A stretch of 64,000 bases of DNA from assembly GCF_005405205.1 (NCBI RefSeq), contig NZ_BJDP01000006.1:140568-204567 (forward strand). Reading direction: 5' to 3'. This DNA is from Enterococcus pingfangensis (GTDB lineage Bacteria; Bacillota; Bacilli; Lactobacillales; Enterococcaceae). The translations under genes were made by a program, and so were the position numbers. Positions 1-8,727 of this stretch are shown here, piece after piece (the first letter of the stretch is position 1; every line of letters starts with the position of its first letter). The notes beneath the pieces are model-generated. The model had not been told where the DNA came from. It saw only the letters and a list, made by a program, of their open reading frames with translations, and made no database searches.

Positions 1-476
1 TTATGATCATCAACGATCACAAGAAAAAAAGAAAGCAGGGCATAGATCGACAAGCCGGACATAGTGAAAACCAAAATCTTCGCTAAGGCTTGTACGACTT
101 TTTTACCGGAAGTATGTTTGCCGTAAAATTCTGAACGCAATCCCGCGCTGATGAATCCGCCAAAACCTGCGATGTTATTCAAAGTATTGATCAACCAGCT
201 AGTTTCAAAAATGTATGACTTTTTAGGCTTTTGCTCTAAAATAGCGTTCAATATGAAATCATAACCGATCATGGGAACGACTGAGACCAACCCAATCAAC
301 GCCATCAGCAGAATGTTTCCAATCCTGATTTCACTAAAAATAGTTGCGAGCTGTTCGAACGAAAGTGTTTTTGCGATATTCGATAATTCGAACAGGACGA
401 TAATAATGACCGAGATCAAGAAAATTATTTTTAATTTGTTTAAGTGGTCTTTGAACCATGCAATTAGTTTTTTCAC
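1..476 (-). CDS. mprF: MprF, N-terminal part (lysyl-phosphatidylglycerol flippase/synthase), runs off window
   Basis: Only the first ~158 codons are present; the gene continues past the left edge. The visible protein begins KKLIAWFKDHLNKLK, followed by membrane segments and the stretch LNNIAGFGGFISAGLRSEF, which I recognise as the N-terminal flippase half of MprF. In the family, MprF adds lysine to phosphatidylglycerol and moves it to the outer leaflet, giving resistance to cationic peptides. I chose the GTG at 476 because a GAGGAG sits about 8 bases upstream; a TTG three bases earlier is possible. It follows the hydrolase stop by a few bases, so the two are probably co-transcribed. The C-terminal synthase domain cannot be assessed. 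Confidence 0.85.
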   Translation of the reverse strand, partial: MKKLIAWFKDHLNKLKIIFLISVIIIVLFELSNIAKTLSFEQLATIFSEIRIGNILLMALIGLVSVVPMIGYDFILNAILEQKPKKSYIFETSWLINTLNNIAGFGGFISAGLRSEFYGKHTSGKKVVQALAKILVFTMSGLSIYALLSFFLVIVDDH

Positions 477-480
477 CAAC

Positions 481-1203
481 TCACTCCTCGTCAATTAGAA
501 ATTGCAAGACCTCCTGATTGAAGCGTTTGGGATTTCTGCGGGCGAACATATGCCCTTGACCTGAAACAATCGCAAAACTGGCATTTGGGATCGTACGAGC
601 GATGTACATTGAATGCTGTGTTTTGATCGAATCGTGTTTTCCCACAATGACCAAAGTTGGCGCTTCAATCTTGCTTAAATCGTCAGCTGATAATCCGATA
701 TCACGAAAAAGCAAACGCAAGATCGGCAAAAAGTTCCGCATGCCTGGATCAACAAATGCACCGACCCAGACGATGGCGTATTGCACGTAACTTAACAGAT
801 GCGGGATCGTTCGAACGCCGTTTGGCACGGTATTGCCGGCATTTAAAACCAGATGATCGACTTTCTCAGGATAAAGCCGTGCAAAGACCATCGCCAGATT
901 TGCACCGTCACTAAAGCCTAAAAAATCAGCATGACTAAGTTTTTCTTGTTCCATAATTGTAGCGAGATCTTCAGCCATCAATTGAAAACTTGTTTCTTTT
1001 TGCGTATTTGTCGATCGGCCGTGACCGCGGCTGTCCACGACATAAACATTGAAGTTTTTACTAAAGCTGTTCAACTGCTTTGAAAAATATCTTCCGCTAC
1101 CGCCGTTGCCGTGGAGCAAGAAAAGTGCAGGACCTTGTCCATATTTTTCATAATAAATTTCTGAACCATCACTCATCGGAGCGATTTTTTTTTCGTTTTT
1201 CAC
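481..1203 (-). CDS. Alpha/beta hydrolase
   Basis: A 240-residue alpha/beta-hydrolase-fold protein, predicted cytoplasmic. It shows the oxyanion-side HGNGGSG motif near residue 32, a nucleophile elbow GFSDG (GxSxG) and a late GHMF carrying the likely catalytic His. The substrate cannot be read from sequence; relatives include esterases and peptidases. The chosen start is GTG at 1203, preceded by TAGGTGA at good spacing. An upstream ATG at 1251 would add 16 residues (QDSKKSLYLC...) that do not look like part of the fold. It lies directly upstream of mprF on the same strand, so a shared transcript is likely. Confidence 0.75.
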   Translation of the reverse strand: MKNEKKIAPMSDGSEIYYEKYGQGPALFLLHGNGGSGRYFSKQLNSFSKNFNVYVVDSRGHGRSTNTQKETSFQLMAEDLATIMEQEKLSHADFLGFSDGANLAMVFARLYPEKVDHLVLNAGNTVPNGVRTIPHLLSYVQYAIVWVGAFVDPGMRNFLPILRLLFRDIGLSADDLSKIEAPTLVIVGKHDSIKTQHSMYIARTIPNASFAIVSGQGHMFARRNPKRFNQEVLQFLIDEE

Positions 1204-1386
1204 AACATCACCTACCAGACATAAGTATAACGATTTTTTTGAGTCTTGCACATTAATTTAATTATTCGATAAGGTGGAAAAGTTGGAATGATTAATTAAA
1301 TATAAAGCTGTCAATTAATGCTTTTAAAAGTTCGGCTGATTCTTGTAGTATGGATAAAGAAAAAAAGAAGATGGTTGGGCAGAGTC

Positions 1387-2079
1387 ATGTTAAAAATAAT
1401 TGGAAAATTTTTAAAAATAATCGGCGTACTTGCAATCCTTGCGACTTTTATAGTCGGCGGCTTTTTTGCAGTTCGAACCTATAAAAATACAAAAACAGTC
1501 AGCAGCTATCGTAGTGATGTACAGCAGTTGGCAGACCAAGCAGGTGTCGGTGATTTCACAGATACGATTTTAGGGATCATGTACACGGAATCAAAAGGCA
1601 AAGGGACTGACTTGATGCAAAGTTCGGAAAGTGCCTATGGCAGCCGCGGGAAAATCGATAGCCAGCAAGAAAGTATCGAAAGCGGCGTTAAACACTTTGC
1701 AGAAAGCTATCAACAAGCTAAAGCAGCTGGCTGTGATCTCAACACGGCAATCCAAGCGTATAACTTTGGGACGAAATACATCCAATATGTGCAGGATAAC
1801 GGCGGAAAAAATAGTATCGAACTTGCAGAAAAATATTCGCGGGATGTCCTTTCGCCAGGGTATGGCAATGATCAGCAAACCACGTATCGCTATATGCAGC
1901 TCCAATCTGTTTTGTATAACGGCGGGTATTTATATCAAAATGGCGGCAACATGTTTTATGCGGAAATCGTGCAAATGAATCGACGCTTCATCATGCTGTA
2001 TCAAAGGTTTCGAATAGTTAAAATAATGAGCGGAAAGCTTGTAATAATAAAGAAATATGCTAAAATGATAACTGTATAA
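1387..2079 (+). CDS. Membrane-anchored lysozyme-family protein (CwlT-like muramidase)
   Basis: About 230 residues with one N-terminal membrane segment (IIGVLAILATFIVGGFFAV), then a Lysozyme_like (PF13702-type) domain. The probable catalytic Glu is in MYTESKGKG and the downstream AYNFG and NGGNMFY motifs are typical. Expected role is cleavage of peptidoglycan outside the membrane. The start is uncertain: ATG 1387 gives a clean membrane anchor, while ATG 1318 would add 23 basic residues; neither has a strong ribosome site. The last ~30 codons (from RRFIMLYQRF) are basic and unlike the domain, and they read through the dnaG promoter, so the tail may reflect a lost stop or a frameshift. Confidence 0.7.
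   Translation: MLKIIGKFLKIIGVLAILATFIVGGFFAVRTYKNTKTVSSYRSDVQQLADQAGVGDFTDTILGIMYTESKGKGTDLMQSSESAYGSRGKIDSQQESIESGVKHFAESYQQAKAAGCDLNTAIQAYNFGTKYIQYVQDNGGKNSIELAEKYSRDVLSPGYGNDQQTTYRYMQLQSVLYNGGYLYQNGGNMFYAEIVQMNRRFIMLYQRFRIVKIMSGKLVIIKKYAKMITV
2039..2066 (+). promoter_or_regulatory. Predicted promoter of dnaG-rpoD, inside the preceding gene
   Basis: A -35 TTGTAA (2039-2044), 16-base spacer and extended -10 TGC-TAAAAT (2061-2066) lie within the last codons of the lysozyme-like gene, about 100 bases before dnaG. It is the best promoter match upstream of the primase gene. Confidence 0.55.
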
Positions 2080-2088
2080 GTTTGTCTA

Positions 2089-2127
2089 AAAAAATCGCGC
2101 TGTTCAAATGAATTGGGGCGGTTTTTT
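2089..2127 (+). terminator. Weak terminator or attenuator in the dnaG leader
   Basis: AAAAAATCGC (2089-2098) can pair with GCGGTTTTTT (2118-2127), with one U-G pair and a 19-base loop. It may end the upstream transcript or attenuate transcription from the internal dnaG promoter. The long loop and AT-rich stem make it only moderately convincing. Confidence 0.4.
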
Positions 2128-2166
2128 ACAGCTGTTATCATATTTTTGGAAATTGGGGTGATGTTT

Positions 2167-3987
2167 TTGGTACAAAGGATTCCCCAACAAGTGATTGATG
2201 AGGTTCGTGAAAAAACCAATATCGTTGAAGTGATTGGACAATATGTTCAGTTGAAAAAATCCGGTAAAAATTATTTGGGACTTTGTCCGTTTCACGAAGA
2301 GAAGACACCGTCGTTTTCGGTTGCTGAAGATAAGCAGATTTTTCATTGTTTTGGTTGCGGCAAAGGTGGCAATGTTTATACTTTTTTACAAGAACTAGAG
2401 GGAATCACTTTTCCCGAAGCAGTAAAAAAAGTTGCCGATATGGAACAAATTCCTTTAGCGATTGAGATTTCCAGTGAGCCTGTCAATCAAACATCAACAG
2501 GTCAGCAGCAATTGATCGCTTTGCATGAGCGGACACGCGACTTGTATCATCATTTATTGATGAATACGAAAGTGGGCGAGGCTGCACTAGCTTACTTGCA
2601 TGAACGCGGGTTGAGTGATGAATTGATCAGTGAATTCAAACTTGGGTTTGCGCCTAACCAGCGGGACTTTTTAGTCCAAGTGGCTCAGCAAGACAAAGTA
2701 ACGGCTGATTTGATGGAGCGCAGCGGCTTGTTTATTCGCCGCGAAGATGGCAGTTTCAGTGATCGTTTTTATCAGCGGGTCATGTTTCCTTTGAACGATT
2801 TTCGCGGGAAACCGATTGGCTTTTCAGGACGCTTGTTGAAGACGAGTAATTTTCCTGGAGAGGATCAGCCGAAATATTTGAATTCGCCTGAAACGGAACT
2901 GTTCAATAAACGACAAGTTTTGTTCAATTTCGACAAAGCACGAAATGAGATTCGTAAACAAGGCGAAGCAATTTTATTTGAAGGGTTCATGGATGTATTA
3001 GCCGCTTGGCAAGCTGATATCAAAATCGGCTTAGCCTCAATGGGAACGAGTTTGACTGAGCAGCAAATTGCAGCAATCGAACGAGTCACTGGGCAAATCG
3101 TGATTGCTTACGATGGCGATGATCCAGGTCAGGCAGCGACAGATCGTGCGCTGAGTGTTTTATCAGCCCATAGCCGATTAAGTTTGGCGACAGTCACCGT
3201 ACCGGAAAAACTTGATCCAGATGAATATTTGCGTAAATATGGTGTGGCTGAGCTGCAAAATCTATTGCAACACGGTCGGCAAACGCCATTTGCATTTAAA
3301 ATGTACTATCGCAAAAAAGGATTGAACTTGGAGAACGAGGCTGACCGCTTGAATTATTTGGAAGTCGTGATGCAGGACTTGGCAAAAGTCCAGTCGCCGG
3401 TTGAACAAGATTTATATCTAGGTCAGTTGGCAAATGAATTTCAGTTGACGAGAGAGAGCTTGAAACAGCAGCTGCAAATGATTCGTCAAACACTTCGCAG
3501 CGAACGACGTCAGCAGCAAAGACCGGTTTCTCCGGCACCGCTTCAGTCTGTCAAAAAAGCATTAACTAAGGAAGAAAAAGCTGAACAAATGTTACTGTAT
3601 CGCAGTATGAATGAAGCCTCAATCCGTGAACAATTAGTTCAAACAGACTTTCAATTTATTCACGATCAATATCAAGAATTGCTTCTTTACTTAGATAGTT
3701 ATATGATGGTTCATGGAAATTTTGTTTTAGCAGACTTCCTGAACTATTTAAAAGAGAATGAGATGAAGCAACTTGCCATCGACATCTCTATGATATCCAT
3801 GTCAGAAGATAGTAATGAACGAGAAATCTATGATCTGATGCGGGTGATTTCCCAATCTGGCATTGCTGAAGAAATAAAACAACGACAAAAAGAGCAGCTT
3901 GAGGCCAGAAAAAATGGAAACCAGCAGCGGGAATTAGAATTGACCGTTCAGATTATCGAATTGACGAAACGCTTGAAACAAGCCTAG
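2167..3987 (+). CDS. dnaG: DNA primase DnaG
   Basis: 606 residues; synthesises RNA primers for replication with DnaB helicase. The N-terminal CHC2 zinc site is visible as C40, H43, C61 and C64 (CPFH...CFGC). The TOPRIM core follows with the metal-binding motifs EGFMDV and AYDGDDPGQ. The C-terminal helicase-binding region ends the protein. I chose the TTG at 2167 because it sits six bases after GGGGTG and gives the usual family start [13 protein letters not shown]; the ATG at 2161 is too close to that site. rpoD follows after 22 bases, as in the macromolecular-synthesis operon. Confidence 0.95.
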   Translation: MVQRIPQQVIDEVREKTNIVEVIGQYVQLKKSGKNYLGLCPFHEEKTPSFSVAEDKQIFHCFGCGKGGNVYTFLQELEGITFPEAVKKVADMEQIPLAIEISSEPVNQTSTGQQQLIALHERTRDLYHHLLMNTKVGEAALAYLHERGLSDELISEFKLGFAPNQRDFLVQVAQQDKVTADLMERSGLFIRREDGSFSDRFYQRVMFPLNDFRGKPIGFSGRLLKTSNFPGEDQPKYLNSPETELFNKRQVLFNFDKARNEIRKQGEAILFEGFMDVLAAWQADIKIGLASMGTSLTEQQIAAIERVTGQIVIAYDGDDPGQAATDRALSVLSAHSRLSLATVTVPEKLDPDEYLRKYGVAELQNLLQHGRQTPFAFKMYYRKKGLNLENEADRLNYLEVVMQDLAKVQSPVEQDLYLGQLANEFQLTRESLKQQLQMIRQTLRSERRQQQRPVSPAPLQSVKKALTKEEKAEQMLLYRSMNEASIREQLVQTDFQFIHDQYQELLLYLDSYMMVHGNFVLADFLNYLKENEMKQLAIDISMISMSEDSNEREIYDLMRVISQSGIAEEIKQRQKEQLEARKNGNQQRELELTVQIIELTKRLKQA

Positions 3988-4009
3988 AAGTGAAAGGGGC
4001 ATTTATTTT

Positions 4010-5119
4010 ATGGCAGATGTAAAAAACAAAAAAGAGTACGAAAAAGCTGTAGCGGTCTTCATTAAGGAAAAGAAACCATTAGGACAGGCGGTTTATGATG
4101 AACTGACCAACCGTTTGGCGACACCTTATGAATTAGGTGCAGAAGCGATGGATAAATTGATCCAAAAAGTTGAGGATGCTGGGATCAGTGTCGTTGATGA
4201 AAATGGTGATCCGTCGAAAGCTAGTTTGAAACAAAATGAAGCGACTGCGAAAGCCGCACAAAAAGAAGATTTATCGGCCCCAACTGGTGTCAAAATCAAT
4301 GACCCAGTTCGTATGTATTTAAAAGAAATCGGACGCGTGTCATTGTTGACGGCGCAAGAAGAAGTTGAACTGGCTTTGTTGATTGAACAAGGCGATCAAG
4401 AAGCAAAACAACGTTTAGCAGAAGCGAACCTGCGTTTAGTCGTAAGTATTGCCAAACGTTATGTAGGCCGCGGTATGCAATTTCTTGATTTGATCCAAGA
4501 AGGAAATATGGGATTGATGAAAGCTGTTGAAAAATTTGATTATCGCAAAGGGTTCAAATTCTCAACTTATGCGACTTGGTGGATCCGTCAAGCAATCACC
4601 CGTGCCATTGCCGACCAAGCTCGGACGATCCGAATCCCAGTTCATATGGTAGAAACGATCAATAAATTAATTCGTGTACAACGTCAATTACTACAAGACT
4701 TAGGACGCGAACCAACACCAGAAGAAATTGGTGCCGAAATGGACTTGCCGACAGAAAAAGTTCGTGAGATTTTGAAGATTGCGCAAGAACCTGTTTCATT
4801 AGAAACGCCAATCGGCGAAGAAGATGATTCTCATTTAGGCGATTTCATTGAAGACCAAGAAGCAACGAGTCCGGCTGAACATGCGGCTTCGGAAATGTTA
4901 AAAGAACAGTTGGAAGATGTATTAGATACATTGACTGACCGTGAAGAAAATGTTTTGCGTTTGCGTTTTGGTTTAGATGACGGTAGAACGAGAACATTGG
5001 AAGAAGTTGGACGTGTATTTGGGGTTACTCGTGAGCGGATCCGTCAAATTGAAGCGAAGGCTTTAAGAAAATTACGCCATCCATCACGTTCAAAACAATT
5101 AAAAGACTTTCTAGAATAA
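4010..5119 (+). CDS. rpoD: Primary sigma factor SigA/RpoD
   Basis: 369 residues, the normal length for lactic acid bacteria; directs RNA polymerase to housekeeping promoters. Region 1.1 occupies the N-terminus. Region 2 follows ([35 protein letters not shown]), then region 3, and region 4 with the -35-reading helix ([23 protein letters not shown]) at the end. The ATG is preceded by GAAAGGGG. It follows dnaG closely and is closed by a strong terminator, so dnaG-rpoD forms one unit. Confidence 0.97.
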   Translation: MADVKNKKEYEKAVAVFIKEKKPLGQAVYDELTNRLATPYELGAEAMDKLIQKVEDAGISVVDENGDPSKASLKQNEATAKAAQKEDLSAPTGVKINDPVRMYLKEIGRVSLLTAQEEVELALLIEQGDQEAKQRLAEANLRLVVSIAKRYVGRGMQFLDLIQEGNMGLMKAVEKFDYRKGFKFSTYATWWIRQAITRAIADQARTIRIPVHMVETINKLIRVQRQLLQDLGREPTPEEIGAEMDLPTEKVREILKIAQEPVSLETPIGEEDDSHLGDFIEDQEATSPAEHAASEMLKEQLEDVLDTLTDREENVLRLRFGLDDGRTRTLEEVGRVFGVTRERIRQIEAKALRKLRHPSRSKQLKDFLE

Positions 5120-5123
5120 AATC

Positions 5124-5157
5124 AACTCTTCGAGAATTTTTCTCGGAGAGTTTTTTT
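5124..5157 (+). terminator. Intrinsic terminator after rpoD
   Basis: Stem AACTCT-t-CGAGAA pairs with TTCTCG-g-AGAGTT and is followed by seven T residues. Confidence 0.9.
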
Positions 5158-5379
5158 ATGGTGTCTCTTCGGGAAATGAAAGCCTACCCGTAACATTTTA
5201 GTAAAGTCTTTTGATTTCTGACAAGCTGATGCTAAAATTTTTGTGCACTGCTAAATCTATCTAATTTAAGAGTGGAATTGAATTTATTATTTTTGATTAA
5301 TTCACTTGAAATTTGCTTGGAACATCTTAGGACATATGATAGATTAAAGCATATGATTGAAAAAAAGGAGCCGATTTCA

Positions 5380-7056
5380 TTGCAAAAATGCCCTAACTGT
5401 GAATATGAACCAGTCGATGGACGTGCAACTTGTCCAAGGTGCGGCTTTTCATTGCAGGTAGACGACCAAGTAAATAATGATGATGTTGCTGATAAAAATG
5501 ATACGATAGAATGGTCAAAATTGGCTGATCTGCCAATTGGATCTGTCCAACAAATGTTTAAAGATAACGAGGATAAAATGAAAGAAGAAAATTCAAAGAA
5601 AACAGAAGAAACCCCTGAATTGAATCCGATCTTAGCAAAATATATTCGTGAGCATAAAGAAGGGCAAGACTATCCGGAAACCTCAGAAATTTCAGAAATT
5701 CCGGAAGTTTCAGAACTTGATGAAACCGTGAAGGAAGAAGTTGCTGAAGCTGAGGCGGTTGAAGAAGCTATAAATGAAGAACAAGTTTCTGATGATCAAA
5801 ATTCGGAGCTGGAAGAAACAGTACCAGAAACAATTTCTGTAAGCGATGAAGCAGCGAGCGAAAAAGACCATTTGGATGAGGCTGAACCCGCAGTTTCGCT
5901 TGAAGCAGCTGAAAGAATTACTCCAGCAGAAACGGAAACAGATGAAGCGATCGAGCCGGTAGCTGAAGAAACCTCTGAAGTTTCCAGCGGAAAGATCCCA
6001 GAAGAACCTCAGACTCCAAAAAGCTCACCGAAAAAAAGTCGTAAAAAACTGTATGTCACATTAGCTGCTATTGCCGTTTTAGGTGCAGGCGGCGGCTATT
6101 ATTTTCATGCAAAAGAAGTGGAAGCTCAGCGGATTGAAACGGTCAAAAAAGAAAATAAAGTACTCGATTCAATTGAAGAAAGTATCGCTAGTTACTACAC
6201 CGATGATCAGCAGACATTTCTTGTTGCGGATAAAGTAGCGCTTAATACGAGTAAAATTGACGAAGAATTAGCTCATTATACAGAGAATGAACGTTATGAT
6301 GAGTTAAAAAAAGCGTATGATGAACTGGTAGACAAGCAAGCGGCTGAACATTCGGTCGACCAATTATTCACTGATACTGTGATTAATGGGGATAAAATTG
6401 CAGAGAAACCTTTATTAAAGGCAGCAGAACCAATCGAACTGACGATTGAGACAGGCGGTAATAAATTTGATCAGTTGTTGAATCAGGCGATCGACAACGC
6501 AAAAGATCAATATACTAAAATAGAAGCGGCTAAAAAAGCAGTGGCTGGTTTGTTGAAAGACGGCAAGGTCAATGAGGCAGTTACTCGAGCGCAATATACG
6601 ACAGCCAACAATGCAGTTAAAGCAGTCGCAAACCAAGCGCTGATCAAAACTCAAAAAGATGAGTTGGTTAAAGTTGATCAACTGTTAAAAGACAAAGAAA
6701 AGAAAGCCGCTGATGAAAAGGCAGCAGCAGAAAAAGCAGCACAAGAAAAAGCCGCTCAAGCAGCACAGACTGAAAATTCTGTTAGCCAAGCAGGCGATAC
6801 GAGCAGTGATGCCTATGCCTGGGCACCCGGAGTCCAAGAAAAAGTGATTCAGACGTGTATCTCACGCGGATATATCGTAGAAGGCGGCTATAGTTTGGAA
6901 CCGGTGAAAGTTGAAAATGGCGAAGGCTATTATAATTTGTACGCTACTTCAAATCGTGCATCATTGACGAAAGGCTACTCAGATTCTGACTTACCGATGT
7001 ATTTAGTAACGATTAACTGCAAAACGGGTTGGTTCAAAGGCAACGGTCCAAATTAA
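5380..7056 (+). CDS. mapZ: MapZ-like mid-cell positioning protein with N-terminal zinc ribbon
   Basis: 558 residues, single-pass membrane protein. The N-terminus has a zinc ribbon (C4, C7, C18, C21). A MapZ-like cytoplasmic segment follows, LPIGSVQQMF near residue 50 and ILAKYIREH near 84-92, which resembles the start of pneumococcal MapZ. Next come a long Glu-rich linker, a membrane segment (~224-243), a helical extracellular region with a Lys/Ala/Glu-rich coiled stretch, and a compact C-terminal domain beginning YAWAPGVQEKV. MapZ marks the division site and guides FtsZ rings in streptococci and enterococci. I chose TTG 5380 because GGAG lies nine bases upstream; ATG 5353 lacks a ribosome site. 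Identification is by motif resemblance, not by search. Confidence 0.75.
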   Translation: MQKCPNCEYEPVDGRATCPRCGFSLQVDDQVNNDDVADKNDTIEWSKLADLPIGSVQQMFKDNEDKMKEENSKKTEETPELNPILAKYIREHKEGQDYPETSEISEIPEVSELDETVKEEVAEAEAVEEAINEEQVSDDQNSELEETVPETISVSDEAASEKDHLDEAEPAVSLEAAERITPAETETDEAIEPVAEETSEVSSGKIPEEPQTPKSSPKKSRKKLYVTLAAIAVLGAGGGYYFHAKEVEAQRIETVKKENKVLDSIEESIASYYTDDQQTFLVADKVALNTSKIDEELAHYTENERYDELKKAYDELVDKQAAEHSVDQLFTDTVINGDKIAEKPLLKAAEPIELTIETGGNKFDQLLNQAIDNAKDQYTKIEAAKKAVAGLLKDGKVNEAVTRAQYTTANNAVKAVANQALIKTQKDELVKVDQLLKDKEKKAADEKAAAEKAAQEKAAQAAQTENSVSQAGDTSSDAYAWAPGVQEKVIQTCISRGYIVEGGYSLEPVKVENGEGYYNLYATSNRASLTKGYSDSDLPMYLVTINCKTGWFKGNGPN

Positions 7057-7070
7057 ATCAAGACACAGCG

Positions 7071-7097
7071 GCTGGGAAGAATCGTCTTCCCAGCTTT
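7071..7097 (+). terminator. Hairpin after mapZ
   Basis: A perfect 10-bp stem GCTGGGAAGA / TCTTCCCAGC with an ATCG loop, followed by only a short T run. It may reduce read-through into cvfB. Confidence 0.65.
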
Positions 7098-7193
7098 GCC
7101 AGTTTTAGCAAGCAAAATAAACGCCTTTATTTAATGTCAGTAATTAAGCAAAGTCTTTTTATAAAAATAGAAACAGAGATTAGGAGAAAAATT

Positions 7194-8051
7194 ATGAATG
7201 AGTTATTAGGTCAAGTGTTTACGGGATTGATCATTGATGAAAATGAAACAATGTACTTGGTGCAAAAAAACGGGGTGACTTTCCGTCTTGTAAAAAATGA
7301 GCAGGAACCCCATGAAATCGGTGAATCGATTGAAGGATTCGGTTATGTAAATCAAAAAAAAGAAGCTATTTTTACAACGGAGATCCCGCAAGTGCGAATC
7401 GGTCATTTTGCCTTTGGTGAAGTAACGGATGTGCGACGTGATTTAGGCGTTTTTGTAAATATTGGTCTGCCTGATAAAGATATGGTCGTCTCTTTAGACG
7501 AAATGCCAAGCATGAAAGAATTGTGGCCGAAAAAAGGCGATCGCTTAATGATCAGTCTGCGAATAGACGAAAAAGACCGGATGTGGGGTGTCTTAGCTGA
7601 TGAAGCGATTTTCCATTCGTTAAGCCGTGCGGGAAATGCGGAGATGCAAAATGAAAATAAAAAAGGAACGATCTATCGCTTGAAAGTAGTGGGTTCATAT
7701 CTGATTACGGAAGATTTTTATATCGGATTTGTCCATCCATCTGAACGTTATCAAGAACCGCGCTTGGGTGAAGTGGTTGAATCGCGGGTCATCGGCGTAC
7801 GACCAGACGGCGTTTTAAATCTGTCATTAAAACCGCGCAGTTATGAAATGATCAATGATGACGCAGCGATGATTTTGACGATGCTACAAAGAAATGCCGA
7901 CCATGTATTGCCGTATTGGGATAAATCTGCGCCAGAAGAAATCAAAGAAGCTTTTGGAATCAGTAAAGGCCAATTTAAACGCGCGATTGGTCATTTACTA
8001 AAAGAAAAATTGATTGAACAAAGTGAAAATCAAATTCGATTAAAAAGCTAA
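7194..8051 (+). CDS. cvfB: CvfB family S1-domain RNA-binding protein
   Basis: 285 residues, cytoplasmic. It has the tandem S1-like architecture of CvfB/YitL: an N-terminal domain, a clear S1 segment (FAFGEVTDVRRDLGVFVNIG), another S1-like part (VGSYLITEDFYIGFVHPSER), and a C-terminal winged-helix-like end (AFGISKGQFKRAIGHLLKE). In Staphylococcus aureus CvfB affects virulence-gene expression; its RNA targets here are unknown. ATG 7194 is chosen because TAGGAGAAAAATT precedes it; upstream in-frame codons cross the hairpin after mapZ. Confidence 0.88.
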   Translation: MNELLGQVFTGLIIDENETMYLVQKNGVTFRLVKNEQEPHEIGESIEGFGYVNQKKEAIFTTEIPQVRIGHFAFGEVTDVRRDLGVFVNIGLPDKDMVVSLDEMPSMKELWPKKGDRLMISLRIDEKDRMWGVLADEAIFHSLSRAGNAEMQNENKKGTIYRLKVVGSYLITEDFYIGFVHPSERYQEPRLGEVVESRVIGVRPDGVLNLSLKPRSYEMINDDAAMILTMLQRNADHVLPYWDKSAPEEIKEAFGISKGQFKRAIGHLLKEKLIEQSENQIRLKS

Positions 8052-8063
8052 TTGAGAATGTCC

Positions 8064-8092
8064 TTGCATAAATAAAGGCGATGAACTATAAT
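8064..8092 (+). promoter_or_regulatory. Predicted promoter of fur
   Basis: -35 TTGCAT (8064-8069), 17-base spacer and consensus -10 TATAAT (8087-8092). This is one of the best promoter matches in the window. The fur start codon lies ~70 bases downstream, with a PerR-type box between. Confidence 0.8.
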
Positions 8093-8128
8093 AATTCTAA
8101 GAAAAGTGACATCGATCTAGCTGCTTAT

Positions 8129-8143
8129 TTATAATTATTATAA
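8129..8143 (+). promoter_or_regulatory. PerR-type operator (7-1-7 box) in the fur leader
   Basis: TTATAAT-T-ATTATAA is a perfect 7-1-7 palindrome and fits the Bacillus subtilis PerR-box consensus TTATAATNATTATAA at every specified base. It differs from the Fur-box consensus TGATAATNATTATCA at one base in each arm. It lies between the predicted transcription start and the fur ribosome site, a position suited to repression. Confidence 0.7.
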
Positions 8144-8161
8144 AGATGGAGGAGAGTTCTC

Positions 8162-8614
8162 TTGAACGCAATCCTAGCCTTACAGAAAACTAAAAAACAA
8201 CTTCATGATTCTGGTTTCAAGTTGACGCCTCAGCGTGAAGCAACTGTCCTTGTTTTATTGGAAAATGAAAAAGATCATTTATCGGCAGAAGAAATTTACT
8301 TTTTAGTTAAGAAAAAAAGTCCTGAGATTGGTTTGGCAACCGTTTATCGGACATTGGAGATTTTGACTGAACTGCATATTGTCAATAAAATCAGTTTTGA
8401 TGACGGATTGGCCCGTTATGATTTGCGAAAAGAAGGGGCAGAACATTTCCATCATCATCTGCTTTGTCTGGAATGCGGCAACATTGAAGAGATTGAAGAA
8501 GATCTTTTAGGCGATGTGGAGCGAGTGGTAGAATCGCGGTATCATTTCGCAGTGAAGGATCATCGATTAACTTTTCACGGAATTTGTCAAAACTGTCAAG
8601 AAAAGAAAGCATAA
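8162..8614 (+). CDS. fur: Ferric uptake regulator Fur
   Basis: 150-residue metal-dependent repressor. The N-terminal winged helix includes KLTPQREATV and GLATVYRTLEIL. The C-terminal dimerisation domain carries the metal-binding cluster H95, H97, H98 and H99, plus two CxxC pairs (C102/C105 and C142/C145) for a structural zinc. The whole protein resembles Bacillus Fur (KSPEIGLATVYRTLE, YDLRKEGAEHFHHH) much more than PerR or Zur. The start is TTG 8162 after GGAGGAG. The neighbour is xerD, as in Bacillus. A PerR-type box in its leader suggests peroxide/manganese control of its expression. Confidence 0.93.
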   Translation: MNAILALQKTKKQLHDSGFKLTPQREATVLVLLENEKDHLSAEEIYFLVKKKSPEIGLATVYRTLEILTELHIVNKISFDDGLARYDLRKEGAEHFHHHLLCLECGNIEEIEEDLLGDVERVVESRYHFAVKDHRLTFHGICQNCQEKKA

Positions 8615-8656
8615 AGCTTCTAGAAAAAATTGGATTAAGTTATAATTAATTTATAT

Positions 8657-8700
8657 AGTCCCTTGGAAAGATACGTGCTATCATATCAAGGGGCTTTTTG
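8657..8700 (+). terminator. Intrinsic terminator after fur
   Basis: AGTCCCTTG pairs with CAAGGGGCT (one G-U), with a small inner hairpin GATA/TATC, followed by TTTTTG. It separates fur from xerD. Confidence 0.8.
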
Positions 8701-8727
8701 TTATGATAAAGTGAAAGTGGTGAAAAT

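Noticed and set aside
5272..5379. Longer N-terminus for the MapZ-like protein
   Set aside because: The extra codons are hydrophobic and lack a ribosome site, whereas TTG 5380 has GGAG at good spacing directly before the zinc ribbon.
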